A stretch of 64,000 nt of DNA from Nicotiana tabacum (lineage: Eukaryota; Streptophyta; Magnoliopsida; Solanales; Solanaceae): positions 7,922,722-7,986,721 of the forward strand of contig NC_134095.1 of the NCBI RefSeq assembly GCF_000715075.1. Reading direction: 5' to 3'. A model generated the notes under the pieces. That model saw nothing but the letters and a program-made list of their open reading frames with translations. It ran no database searches and was not told where the DNA came from. Within the stretch, counting starts at the first letter, position 1, and the number at the start of each line of letters is the position of its first letter. Position numbers and translations under genes: made by a program. Below are positions 23,748 through 35,725 of this stretch, piece after piece.

Positions 23748-26160
23748 ATGGATCCCCCTCTGATTAAGCCACCACTCCCACCAGAACCCCCAGATAAACA
23801 TAGCCAAATGGAGGTAGAACTGCCTCATCACTCCTATAAGGAAATGCTATTGGACAAACCAGCGAGCAACCAAACAAACTACTATGAAATAGATCACCAA
23901 CCAATTACAGATCTGGATAAAGGGAAGCACATTGAAGGTTTAATTCCACTCTCACAAGATGACAAAGAGCGTTTTTACCTCCCATGACATTACTCGGTGA
24001 TTATCAAAATGTTCAAGCGATAGATGCCTCACCACCTCCTTCAATCTAAGCTAAATGACCTATAGAAGCCATCCGAACAGTTAATCTTGATTGACCTAGG
24101 GTGAGACTTCTAAATAGTAAAATTTAATTTAGAAGAAAGCATGGTTAAGGCTCTACACCTAGGACCTTGGTTCATTTCTGGAAACTTCCTATCCGTATGT
24201 AAATGGGAACCAAAGTTTGTTCCCCAAGAAGCCACTCTTACTTCTACTGTCATTTGGATCCGGTTACCTCAATTACCAACAGAGTTCTATGACCAGGATA
24301 TCTTGGAGAAAGTTGGGGGAAGCTGGGAAAACTCCTCAAGATAGACCAATGTACATCCTCTACCCTAAGGGGAAGATATGCCCGTATTTGTATCCAGGTT
24401 CCTCTAGAAACCCCAATAGAAACATCAGTAATAATAGGAGACCATAAGCAGGCTGTGATCTATGAAGGAGAGGGGACTCTATGTACCATTTGTGGCAGAA
24501 TAGGACACACTGCAAATATTTGCAACTATAGGGCACCAACACCCACATCAACCCACGAACCATAGGATGATCATCAAAGGAAAGAAGTCATTTCGGAGGA
24601 AAGTGAATGGAAAAATGTCACCTTCCCAAGAAGACGTAAGCATGGACAACCAAAAACAATAAACAAAAATGAAGGTAAAACGAACAAACCACAACATGCT
24701 TCACAGACAGAGGAGATACAGGTAAATATGTTCGATGCCAATTCAGGTAAATTTCTCCAAACTCAAACTCTTCGTTATAATTCAAAAAAAAAATTCACCT
24801 CCGAAAAAACCCAAAAGAGGCCAAATGGCCCAAACAAAAACCCCACTAGCACACAAGATCTGCCCAAACACGGTCATAAATCAGGCCCAAGGACATAGTC
24901 CAATACAGGTGCCAAACGAAAAGCGGGGCCAACAACTAATGACTCCACTAATCCCAATCATGAGCCCAGCTTTCAAGGGGACTCTATCCCATCTCCCAAG
25001 AACACAATCACCACGCTTGGTGAAATACCCAATGGGGCCGACCCCTTTTTCCCAAACAGGCACTCCACTAAGGGCACCATTGACAACCCAATTCCCCATC
25101 CAAATACCCAAACCTACGCTTTTCCTACTAAATCTCCTCAAACGACCTCTAATGGAGAAATACCAATAGTTACCAACAACAATCGAGTGCCCTATCTAGT
25201 ACCCCCCCCCCCAATTTCCAGATGAAAAGACCACATCTGTCGTCTCCATTACATCCCTAATTAATGAACACCCAACCCCCTAGTTGTGATGCCCAGAAAC
25301 CCTTCCACTGTCCAAGATGTGACACCAAAGGGTTTATTGATGGGACGACAGTCCCTTAACTTCACCCCTCTTCTTACCCAAAGTATCAAGACAAAAAAAA
25401 CACAAAAATGGCAAAAGAAACACCACCGACCACCATCACCACCCTACTACCACCACCGGACCACCAACTGGCCTCCTGGTTGGAGGTTTCCTTGCATGGG
25501 CAGGGACTCTCCTACGATTTCACCTTGGCCAACCAGAGGGTGACACTGATAGTGTAAAACCCACCCCACCTAGCCAGGGTGACGGTGGAAGCACTGAACA
25601 AGGCACTGGCAGCCTTTAGACCTCTCCTATGGCAATCAATGGTCAACATCGATAGCAACTCCCCGTTAACGGACCCTCAAGCCCTCAACAACCATATTCT
25701 ACAAAGATTCCAATCCTTACCCTTCTTCCCAAATCTGATGAAAGAGGACCCAACAACAGAGCCGATCTTTGTCACGATCGATCAGCCAACCCAAAACAAC
25801 CTATCATCTTCTGCTCCAAAAAGGAAGAGCAAATAACCACCTCTTCAGAATATCCAGAAAGGAATCTCCAAAGCTCTGGAGATACTCAAGAAGAAGAATG
25901 CATCAGAAGAACCAGAAATGCCTTATGCCACACCAAGGACGGACTCAATTCTCCTAGACTCAGTGAGATCGATAGAGTTCAGCACGGAAACAAGCGAGAT
26001 AGTAGTGGTGTTGTGCCCCAAAATAATGACCAAGTGTGGAATGATCCTAGTATCAGGCCAAACACATGGTCCGTTGAAACCCCTTCTAAACCTAACTCCA
26101 ATCCTGAGTCTAAAGAGGAAGCCCCCCCACTCTAAATGCCGGGTCTACAAGGTCCAAAGA
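23748..26160 (+). pseudogene. LINE ORF1 (DUF4283-like, CCHC zinc knuckle), broken
   Basis: Begins MDPPLIKPPLPPEPP at 23748, the proline-rich start typical of plant LINE ORF1. A DUF4283-like core follows at about 24141-24330 (LGPWFISGNFL, then VWIRLPQLP-type pattern). A frameshift then moves the reading to another frame that holds the CCHC knuckle C-T-I-C-x4-H-x4-C at about 24484-24525. Downstream is Pro/Thr/Asn-rich low-complexity sequence in changing frames to about 26160. Expected role: RNA-binding chaperone of the LINE RNP. Stops at 23985 and elsewhere make it non-functional. Confidence 0.78.
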
Positions 26161-26201
26161 GCCCTCACGAGGGAACTCACCAATCACCCACAGATCCAAT
26201 G

Positions 26202-29200
26202 ATGAACTACATCATATGGAATGTTAGGGGTGGGAACAATGCCGAGTTCAAACGGCACTGTTTAGAAATGGTGAAAATGCACAAGCCTACCATGCTTGTA
26301 TTGCTTGAAACGAAGATGGCAGACCATCAGTCCTTAGCCCAGCAACTCCTGTTCGATATGATTATCCAATCTCCAGCAGTAGGTCCATCTGGGGGTATCA
26401 TGTTTATGTGGAAAGAAGAGTTTGTGACTGTTGAAGATGAAGCAACTACCCCCAAGGTATCCATGCAATGGTGAAGGTAAGTCCAGACCACCCTCCATGG
26501 CTCTTTTCTGCTATTTATGGTAGCAATCTCTTAGTAAATAGGAAAATTCTATGGGAGCAACTAATTACAGTATCAAATAGCATAAAAACAACTTGGTTTA
26601 TAGGAGGAGACTTCAACGAAGTCTTAAAGGCTAGGGACAAATTTGGGGGTAACCCTATAAACCTGAACCGTAGCAACCTGTTTTGGAACTGTATAAATAA
26701 GTGTAACCTAATAGACCTAGGCTATAAAGGAAGCAAATACACTTGGACAAATAAAAGGTACAGTAACAAAACCTCTCTAATTTTGGAAAGAATAGATAGG
26801 TGCTTTGCTAATTAAGGCTGGATTGAACAATACTTTGAAGCTAGTGTACTTCACCTCCCTAGGACTCACTCAGACCACTTCCCTTTGCAAATTAACCTGG
26901 TGGGGCCTCCAAACAATAAATAATCAAGGCCCTTCAGGTTTGAATCAATGTGGGCTAGCCATCATTCCTTCCCTAACATCATCAATAGGGCCTTCTCCGA
27001 CCACTCCACCCTTCTTCAATCTACTGAAAGTTTCAAGACTCTGGTAACCAAGTGGAACCAAGAGGTCTTTGGAAACATCTTCCTTCAAAAGAAGAGACTC
27101 CTGGCTAGAATCTCTGGAATCCAAAAATCTCCTAGTTACCAATTCAGTATTTACCTTTTAAACCTTGAAACTAAGCTAAATGCTGAACTCAACCTAATCC
27201 TCAAAAGTGAAGAAGACTTTTGGAAACTTAAGTCTGGGATAAACCGGCTAAATAAGGGTGATGCTAGAACTAGATTCTTTCACACATCCACCCTCAATAG
27301 AAAAAGGAGGAACAGAATCCTCTCCCTTAAAGAAGAGAATGGAAATTGGCTGCATAACCAAACAAACATCCATACAGCTATTGTGGGCTTCTTTACTGAT
27401 CTATACACAACTTCCCACACTGAAACCCCTTGGGAAACTACTAATCACTCCACCATGGAACCCATCCTGTCCCAAAGCCAAAAAGCTTTTATTGATAGAC
27501 CCCTTCAAGTGAGTGAGATTAAAAGGATAGTCTTTTCCAATAAACCTTTCAAATCTCCTGGCCCATATGGCCTTCACCCTTTCTTCAACCAAAAGTATTG
27601 GGATATAGTAGGGGACTCTGTCACAAACTTCTGCAAAAAATGCTTCTCCACAAGCTCCATGGATAGCACCATGAACCAAACCCTTCTGTGTCTAATCCTT
27701 AAATGCCCCCAAGCTTCAATGCTAAAAAATTTCAGACTCATTGGCCTCTGTAACACCATCTACAAGTCAGTCACAAAAATCATTGTGAATAGGATAAAGC
27801 TTATCCTCACCCACATCATTGGGCCAAGCCAAGCAAGCTTCCTATCCAATAGGAGGGACTATGACAATGCTATCATTGTCCAGGAGTATATCACTCACTT
27901 TAGGAAAATGAAGGGTAAAAGTGGCAACATAATCCTAAAAATAGACCTAGAGAAGGCCTTTGATAGGCTGGAATGGTCTTTTATTAAAGACACTATGGTC
28001 TATGGATGCCTTCAACTTCCCTCAGGGCTTATCTAAACTCATCATGTCATGCATCAGTACATCCTCCATTTCCATTCTTGTCAATAGGGGAAAAACAGAG
28101 TCTTTCAAACCCTCAAGAGGCATCAAGCAGGGTGACCCTATGTCTCCCTACCTATTCATCATGTACATGGAAAGACTTTCTAGATCCATTGATAATGCAG
28201 TACTACATAACCAATGGCACCCAATAAGTATAAGTAGGTCTGGACCAAAAGTATTACACATATTCTTTGCGGATGACCTCACCCTCTTTGCCAAAGCCAA
28301 TGACAGGAACTGCAATACCATTCTTTCAATATTGCAGAATTTCAATAAACAATCAGGACAAAAAATAAATCTCACCAAATCAAGAGTCTTGTTTTCTTCC
28401 AGCACCACTCAAGATACCCTTCAACACCTCACTAATCATTTGTCCATCAAGCACACAATATCCTTTGCAAAATACCTAGGATTCCCCATTCTCCAAAAAA
28501 AACAATCATCTGCAGACTTCTAATTCATCATTGAGAACATGCAATCCCAGTTGGCTAGTTGGAAAACCAAATGCCTTAACATGGCTAGAAGAACAGTACT
28601 GGCCAAGACCTCTTTAAACAATATCCCAAGTCATGTTATGCAATACATAAGTCTACCCATCAAAGTCTCCAATCAGATTGATACTACCTCCGTTTCAATT
28701 TATGTGAACCCATTTGACTGGGCACGAAGTTTAAGAAAAGAGAGAAGACTTTTGAACTTGTGGTGTAAAATAAGGTACATATATTTTGTGTGGCTATAAA
28801 TCATTGCATGAAGGTAAATTATTTCCAAATAAGGAAAGGAGTCATTCTTTTTGGCACGGATCAAAAAGAAAATAGGTTCACATAAATTGAAACGGAGGGA
28901 GTAGAATTTAGAGAAATTTCCTTTGGGGCACCACCCTGAAAGGAAAAAGTTGCATCTGATTAAGTGGGAGGTAGTTACTAAGACCAAGGCTGAGGGAGGG
29001 CTAGGGCTCCAAAAGGCTAGTATAAAGAACAAAGCTTCTCTCACAAACCTAACATAGAGAGGTTATAAGAATACCAATAGTCTATGGACTAGAGTGCTCA
29101 TTCACAAACATTGCAACATGTCTAGACTAGTTAATGCATTTAGACACCCTAAACACCCAAAATCCCCAACCCGGAAGAGTATTCTAAAGGGCTGGGAGAT

Positions 29201-30454
29201 ATGCAACAAAGCAAGCAGATGGGTAGTCAACAAAGAGAATAGGGTCAGTTTCTTGAATGACGCTTGGATCCCTAATCAGCCTGCAATCAAGCATATGATA
29301 GAAGGCCCTTTAACACAAAATGACCTTCAAGCCAAGGTTAACTCAATCCACAACCTGGGCAATTGGGATACCTCAGCCTTGTCCATTAACATCCCTTCAA
29401 GTATTCTGAACCTTCTGAACTCTGTATTTATCCCAAATGCTACAACCAAGGATGATAATATTATATGGGATTTGACTCCTAATGGCCAGTTCTCAAATAG
29501 CTCTGCTTACTCCTTCCTAAGTTGGACTACAACCAGCCTCCCTTCTGGGGAAGAATCACCCTTCAAATGGATCTGGAAGCTTCAAGCACCCAACAAAATT
29601 AAATACTTCATCTGGATCTTAATCCATAAAAGACTCCCAAGTAGGAGCTTCCTCCACTCTATTGGAATCAACTGTGTCCCTCAATGTCACTACTGTAACA
29701 ATGACCAGGAAGACATTGCCCACATTTTCTTTGACTGTCCCAATGTTGTCCATTTCTGGAATGACATCCTATCCAATTCCATAGGAAATAGTTCAAATCA
29801 CCCTGTCTTCAATAGCCACCTGTGGTAATCAACATGGAACTCTCTCAAAACTGCCCCTTACAACAACTGCATCTGTTGAGATAGCCTCATTCCCTTTTGT
29901 CTTTGGCACATCTGGCTAACTAGAAACAACAATGTTTTCAACAACAAGAAATAACACATCAATGCCAATAACACAATCTCAAAAGCAATACAGTCCATTA
30001 TGCTTACAAAGAATGACTCAGCAAAGGTAACCTACCACATCATGCTAAAGTGGGAACCCCCACCCAGAGGCTCCTACAAACTGAATACAGATGGAGCAGC
30101 AAAAAAACCCAGGAATAGAAGGTTCATGGGAATATTCAGGAACCACAATGGAGACTGGATATTGGGTTACATGACCAATATACCCAAGCAACAAATACAA
30201 GAGCAGAAGTTCAGGCCCTCGTTCGGGGTCTACAACTAGCGGAGCAAAACAATCTAGTTTCACTGGAAATAAACACTGATTCAGCGGAAACAATTAATAT
30301 TCTTTTGAATGGAAATCTGATTTTTGACCCTCTACTTTGTGAATGCAGATCAATCATCCAAAGGATGGGCAGCGTGGTAGTGAGGCATATCTACCGGGAG
30401 CAGAACATAGTAGCTGATGCATTGACCAAGGAAGCAACAAAGGAGATTTTTTGA
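26202..30454 (+). pseudogene. LINE ORF2: endonuclease, RT, zf-RVT, RNase H; broken
   Basis: The order of domains is clear across several frames. AP endonuclease: WNVRGGNN (26217), LLETK, GGDFNEV (about 26605) and SDH (about 26867), which cover its usual catalytic positions. RT: about 27480-28520, with DLEKAFDRLEW (27943), GIKQGDPMSPYLF (28121) and the catalytic FADD (28265). zf-RVT: about 29480-29770, with WIWKLQAPNKIKYFIW and a CHYCN...H...C pattern. RNase H: about 30045-30454, with NTDGAAKKP and, after a frameshift near 30190, EQNIVADALTKEA. The MITE at 28684-28901 interrupts the part after RT. The product would nick DNA and prime cDNA synthesis. Confidence 0.9.
28684..28901. mobile_element. 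Stowaway-type MITE inside the LINE
   Basis: 218 bp with terminal inverted repeats of at least 27 bp. The left end is CTACCTCCGTTTCAATTTAT and the right end is the complement beginning CTCCCTCCGTTTCAATTTAT. TA duplications flank it (28682-28683, 28902-28903). CTCCCTCCGT is the usual Stowaway/Tc1-mariner MITE terminus. It has no coding capacity and needs a mariner transposase in trans. Removing it by eye rejoins the LINE ORF2 reading. Confidence 0.93.
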
Positions 30455-30676
30455 ACAAATCTTGGACATTATCAGTTCCTCCGATGTTTGCCAATGATGT
30501 ATTTTGGGCAGACATCCTAGGAACTGAGCTATTTAGGTCTTTTATGGATTGTAACTTAAATACAATTATGCAAAACATTGCAACTATGGGGTCTTTGAGA
30601 TACCCCAGTAATGTCCCAAATGTAGTTCCTTTGTTTTAACTAGTATAAATATAATATCCCTTTTACCAAAAAACAA
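30455..30676 (+). other. LINE 3' UTR and A-rich end
   Basis: Non-coding tail between the RNase H stop and the right target duplication, ending CCCTTTTACCAAAAAACAAA. No gene is seen. Confidence 0.75.
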
Positions 30677-31028
30677 AAGTTTCTCAGTGTTTTAAAAAAG
30701 TAATTGCTATACTTAAATTCAAAAATGTGCAAGTTAGCCAATGGTGTCAATAAGTCCAAATAATTGAAAGCTTCAATCATAAGATCCCTTCATTCCCATA
30801 AAAGAAGATGAATAGGAAAGAAATCAAACAAAAATAATAACTAATGAGTAAGTATTAACCTCCATTGTACATTTCAATAACATTATGAAGCCATTTAGAA
30901 AGTTAAATTTAGAAATGCTAAGTATTATCCTCCTTTTTTACATCTATAATCTCATGAATGGTCTTAATTCTTTCGAGCTCATATGGGTTACTACGACGTA
31001 TCCGAATATTAAAGTATGGGATATAACA
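30677..31028 (-). repeat. LTR C, segment 3 of 3
   Basis: After the right LINE duplication the LTR resumes at the bases expected from LTR A (about 1620 on) and ends GGGATATAACA at 31028. The sequence beyond no longer matches internal regions 1 and 2, so this is the outer (5' in sense) border of the array. The outer duplication partner lies left of the window. Confidence 0.85.
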
Positions 31029-31447
31029 TCTTCATTCGACCTCGTTCGTATTAATCTACATTCGACTTCGTTCGAATTAATCTACAATCTACCTCGTTCA
31101 AATTAGCCTACATTCGACCTCGTTCGAATTAATCTACATTCGACCTCGCCCGAGTTAACTTAGACTCGACTACATCCGAATCAATGACCTCATTCGAACC
31201 AAACCAAAGTCAAGGACTCCTCAAAAAAAGAAAAGAAAGGAGAGCTAGAAATACAAAACAAAAGATAACTATTCCATTTTAATCATTCCATTACAATACA
31301 TTTTTAGAAAGGGCTAGAAAGGCGCCCCCACAAAAAGAGAACAAAAAAAACACATCCAAGTACAAAGATTTCATGTCGCGTCATTCCCACCATCGTCCGC
31401 ATCACCAGCATACTCATCATCGTACCAAGGGTCGGAGGCAATCCCAT
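31029..31447. repeat. Degenerate about 31-bp tandem repeat and flank
   Basis: From 31029 to about 31200, five to six degenerate copies of a unit built on ATTCGACCTCGTTCGAATTA. The rest to 31447 is A-rich and contains no supported gene. It is probably the 3' end of the decayed element that carries the coiled-coil gene. Confidence 0.6.
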
Positions 31448-32700
31448 CTAAGGCATCTTCATCATCGTCCCCGTCGGGCGTACTAGGATCATACCCACAT
31501 GACGAGCTGCACGTGCCTTGACATGAACATCCTCAAATTCTGCCTCGGAAATATTCCCAGCTGTTTTCAGAGACCTATATATGTCAAGTTGGGCCTCATC
31601 ATGAACCCACATTTCATATAACTCCCGTGACACACTAGGATCGACAGAAGTGTGAGATATAGACGGCTGGGGCTGCTATTGCGTCTTCTCAGCTCTTAGG
31701 CGCCAACTTGCTCATTCAATTCAGATAGCTCCGCCTCCAAACCCTCAATCGACTCCTCAAACCTTGCCTCGTTGAGCGCCGAAGTTTCCGCCTCAGTAGC
31801 CCGCTCAGACCTGCAAACATGGAGGGTGCCCTCTAGGGCTGCCACCTCCACCACAGTGGCTATTCTGACTTTCTCAACCCAACCTATCTCTTCGACCCTG
31901 TTACTCAAATCATCTCTCAAGTTGACGGCCCTTGTTTCACGCTGCTCAAGCTCGACCCTTAAAGAAGCCACCTGCATCAGGAGGTTAGTATTCTCGGCCA
32001 TCACTCCCTTGCTCTCCTCGATCTCATCCTCCTTAGCCTTCAGCACCTCCTCAAGCACGTTGTATCTACCAATGGCCCTCATAAGCTCCTCATCCCTACT
32101 CATCTTTATGCTTGAGCCCATCGCGGAGTGTCTAAAACTGGTTGTCCTGGCTAAGTAAGTCGACTAGAGTTCGGTGCTTAGAACGATACTCTTTGTACTT
32201 GGATACCATCTTCTTGAAGAGGGCCGTCCTCCGCTCTTCCCGCTGATCGCGCTCAATATCCATGATAAAGTTCTGACATGCAAAAGAATACATGTTAGCG
32301 GAAGTAAATTACATATACGAAATGAACTAACCTAACATGAAAAAGTAACTTACTCGCAAGGCCATGTCGGATATACCCAATGACAGATCTGCATCCTTTA
32401 GCGTCTTCAACGTCCTGTTCTCAAAATCCGCGCTCGGAGGAGCAAAGGCTGGCACCACCCATTTCGAGTTGGCCAAAAGATCATTATCTATGGGGATGAC
32501 TAAGTGCCAATCATACCCCTCCGTCCTTATCTCCACTCGGGTGAAACTCTCCTCAAAAGCCTGCACCTCCTCAGGGTCGACATCGGAGCCCGAACCATTA
32601 TCTTCTACGAGGATAGTTTTATCCCTTCCGTCCGTTGATGATGAGCCGACCTTGGCTAATCGTGCAAGTTCCCCTCTGACGTAGGTCCCTTAGACCTCTG
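31448..32700 (-). pseudogene. Coiled-coil protein of mobile-element type, with intron; broken
   Basis: The minus strand reads three conserved-looking blocks. Block 1 (about 32700-32354) includes EGYDWHLVIPIDN and LSLGISDMALR. Block 2 (32272 down to about 31696) is strongly heptad-like (EEVLKAKEDEIEESK, VASLRVELEQRE). Block 3 (31633-31448) has a short acidic C-terminal tail. Blocks 1 and 2 are separated by a plausible 81-bp intron (32353-32273) with GTAAGT donor and GTCAG acceptor; reading through it gives a stop. An apparent 10-bp duplication near 32100 breaks the frame. Similar proteins recur in Solanaceae as repeat-borne genes, from memory; I cannot name the family. The N-terminal half is missing. 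Confidence 0.55.
32273..32353 (-). other. Probable 81-bp intron in the coiled-coil pseudogene
   Basis: On the minus strand it starts GTAAGT and ends GTCAG, and is T-rich. Its removal keeps block 1 in frame with the next charged segment (IERDQREERR). Read as exon it runs into a stop within a few codons. Confidence 0.5.
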
Positions 32701-32908
32701 ATGTCCTTTTATTTATGACGATAGCGGCGTGGGAGCATCCTCAATGCCCAATAAGGCCGCCGCCTCTACATCCAAAACAACGGGCCTTTCCGACTCGGTA
32801 TCAGCAGCACCGACCATTCCAGTCTCCACCCTCTACCTTTTTCTCGGTACCGCCTCCTCTTCATCATGAGATGACTCATCAATTAGGTGCAGGACACGGT
32901 GATTAGAT

Positions 32909-34616
32909 GTTGCACCTCATATTTTCGTACGTGGAAGTATGCCATAAGTAAATTGATGAAAGCTCGGAAGTGAGATATTACATCCTGCATTTTTGTACGT
33001 TAAAGTTTCGTTAGAAGTTAACCAACATAAACTAGGAATGAGATTGTTTTGGGATTATAAGTATTATGCTATTTCAAACAAGGGATAAGTAAATTCGTGA
33101 AGGTGAGAGGGTAATCAAATCGAAGAAAGTGAGTTTTGTCGAAGTTTGTCGATTTGGGATAAAATACGGTCTGAGATACAATACCCCATATTTATAGACT
33201 AGTGCCATACAAGATACCACATGACCATAATAATAAGGTGTATAAGGAATGTTAAAAGTGATTAGTATTTCAAGTAATTTGAGATAATTCTTAATTATGT
33301 GGATAATTGATAAATTTTGGGATAATTATGGTATTAAGTAGGATTAAGTGGATAAGAATTTTTTTGGAGTTTCCACATGGCATTAAGCCAAGCCCAAGGT
33401 GGCACCAATATGAATAATAAGTTATAAGACCTAAGATGTTTTGTCTACATGTAAGGATTATTTGATAATTACCTTGGTTGGGTCCCTTTAATAGTGATCT
33501 AACTTGGAAGATAAGAATGATGTTATGGAAAGCTTATCACTTTATATATCTTAGACCAACAACGGTGGTAATTAAAGGGTTTAATGGTTACTCATCCTTG
33601 CAAGTGTTATTTTTCGATGGAGTAAATATTAGTTGGATAGGAAATAACGAGCTATGATATCAAGAACATCATACGGATTTTTTCCTACTTCGATCCGCCA
33701 TTATGTGTTGTCACAATTGACGTGTGTTAGAGGGATTGTCAACAGAATCGGCTCAGGTATGTTAAGGCTATCCCTTCTTTCCTTTTGGCATAATCTGTAC
33801 AACACAAACAAAACGAGCAAATGCACAACTTCCACTAATGACTCTACTCACAAAAATACTAGAGATGCTTATGTTCTTGATTCTCCATGTGTCTTATTAT
33901 TATATCTTCTATTCATGGGTCTCAGAAAATACGTAAGTTGATAAAGTTTACTTCATGATATTACTCAAAGGCATAATGGTCTTATGACATTCCGAGAGAT
34001 TTTATTGACGTACTTCTCATGCATTGCATTCATGTACATTGACCCATGACCAGATGGCATTATGTACGTGTATATATGTATATTATATGTATATTAGATG
34101 TGGTAAAAGGTTACGGCATTATATATGCACCATCACCTAATCAGCAGGTATAAGTTGATGATTTTGCCCATAATGGCTGAGATGATATGATGGGATGCCC
34201 TCGGAGGCTTGATGATGTTATGAACACATGTACGTATGCATGACATGACATTTATACGCATATGCATGACATTATACATATTAATGATTCACAGAGCTAT
34301 TCAGATATACATGTTGAGTCTTTTACACTATGTTTCTCTTATGTCTATTATTTACTGATTTTCATTCCTTACATACTAGGTACATTATTTGTACTGACGT
34401 CTCTTTTGCATGGGGACGCTGCATTTCATGCCCGCGGGTCCTGATAGATAGGTTGACAGTCCTCCAAATAGGCTATCAGCTCAGCGGAAGATGTTGGTGT
34501 GCTACATTTGCTCCAAAGTTGCTTATTGGTTAGTATGATTTAGACATATATTGATTGGTATGTCGGGGCCCTGTCCCGGCCTTATGATGTTTATGTACTC
34601 TTAGAGGCTTGTAGAT
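32909..34616 (+). repeat. Inverted, diverged relative of LTRs A-C
   Basis: Starts TGTTGCACCTCAT. Its reverse complement matches LTR A-C in the same order: the CACTTTTAAT-type AT-rich part (33200-33300), the ATGGGTCTCAGAAAATACG block (33913) and the TACATTATTTGTACTGACG block (34380). The array LTRs lie in the opposite orientation. It is clearly more diverged and has its own ends (GGCTTGTAGATGTCA). Probably a solo or truncated Tekay/Del-like LTR. I could not find a convincing target duplication. Confidence 0.65.
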
Positions 34617-34902
34617 GTCACGACCCCAGTTCGCCCTCCATGAACTATCGTGATGGCACCTAGTCTCTATGACTAGGTAAGCCAAACAAATGCGGAAAAG
34701 AAACAATTTGTGGAAAGAAAATAATATAAAACTGAGATAACAAAGTGAAATAGTTTTTAAGGTGTCGCCTGTCATATAACAGTACAAAAATCTCAAACTT
34801 ACACTCCCAAAATCCAGAACCCCATGAATCACAAGCTAAGAGGTTATATAAAAAGCTCTAACTCCATAAATGTCTAACAACTGGAAAATACAGAAGGGCT
34901 AT
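34617..34902 (-). repeat. Fragment of another LTR, interrupted by the Ogre element
   Basis: Starts TGTCACGACCCCAGTTCGCC (a TG...CA LTR terminus in the minus sense) and is cut off at 34902, where the Ogre-like 5' LTR begins. AT-rich, non-coding. GCTAT (34898-34902) would be the left target duplication, but no right partner is found. Confidence 0.5.
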
Positions 34903-35479
34903 TGTGAGCACGTGATTTTTGTTTACACGACAATTACTCCAAAAGAAATCGAAAAATAAAACAAATTGTCTTGTTGTACAATTTTTAGAATTTGCGTGGC
35001 ATTTTTGGCAGTTATTTGTAGTTTTTGTCTGTGATAGTTTAGTTTTATCAATTAAAAAATACAAAATATATGTCGCGTGTAAATTTGGGATCTTGTTCTA
35101 CTATTAGGAATTAATTAAATCGTATTTAGTTTTTGAATGAATAAAAAGTCACAAAAAATATTATCTTTGGTAATTTTGTCATTTTTATCATTATAGGTTG
35201 ATTTTTTGTTTAATTAATATATGATATTGTGTGTTAATTATTACTAAAAATCAATTAAATGTCTTGTGATATAATTTTAATTTTTTAGGATTTTTTGCAA
35301 ATTCGGATTTTAATTAGAAATAGGAGAAGAAAACAAATAAGTTTAAATTGGACAAAATCGGAATTGGGCTCGTATTAAAACCCAAAGATCAGGGCCAAAT
35401 GCATTAGTCCAATCCGTCCCCAGATACAAAAGAACGACGCCGTTTTGACACCCTCCATCTGAACCGTTGGTCAAACAGA

Positions 35480-35697
35480 TCCAACGGTCCAGTTCAGGTC
35501 TCTCATTAATCCAAACGACGCCGTTTAGGCATGAACAATCAGAGCCGTTCATCCCATCCAATCCAACGGCTCCAAACTTTCCCCAGATACCCGACCCACT
35601 AATACCCGGATTGACCCATTCCCAACATTAAACCAAACGACGTCGTCTCTTTAAGTTGAGAGATCAAGGCCGTTGATCATCAATGATCCAACGGCCA
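35480..35697 (+). promoter_or_regulatory. Cluster of MSA/MYB3R-like sites in U3
   Basis: TCCAACGGTCC (35480), TCCAACGGCTC (35562) and TCCAACGGCCA (35687). The last fully matches the plant mitosis-specific activator consensus YCYAACGGYYA; the other two miss one position. They lie 20-240 bp upstream of the TATA box. The cores are also arranged as CCGTTG/CAACGG dyads. Confidence 0.5.
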
Positions 35698-35717
35698 AAA
35701 TTCAACCCCCCGTCGCG

Positions 35718-35725
35718 TATATAAA
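35718..35725 (+). promoter_or_regulatory. LTR TATA box (TATATAAA)
   Basis: TATATAAA lies in a GC-rich context and is followed by a pyrimidine-rich stretch. The 3' LTR has it at 55465-55472. Transcription would start near 35750. Confidence 0.7.

Larger units (their letters stand above)
23658..30676 (+). mobile_element. L1-type LINE, near full length, decayed
   Basis: A 7.0 kb insertion flanked by the 14-bp direct repeat AAGTTTCTCAGTGT (23644-23657 and 30677-30690). It ends in an A-rich tail (ACCAAAAAACAAA), as expected for target-primed reverse transcription. It carries ORF1 with a DUF4283-like region and CCHC knuckle, then ORF2 with AP endonuclease, RT, zf-RVT and RNase H. This is the standard plant L1 layout with a C-terminal RNase H. 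Many stops and frameshifts, plus a nested MITE, show it is inactive. The low-level presence of all domains suggests a nearly complete original insertion. Confidence 0.93.

Noticed and set aside
34898..34902. GCTAT as a target duplication of the large Ogre element
   Set aside because: No matching copy follows 58834 (GCTCT there is the start of the interior), so it cannot be confirmed.
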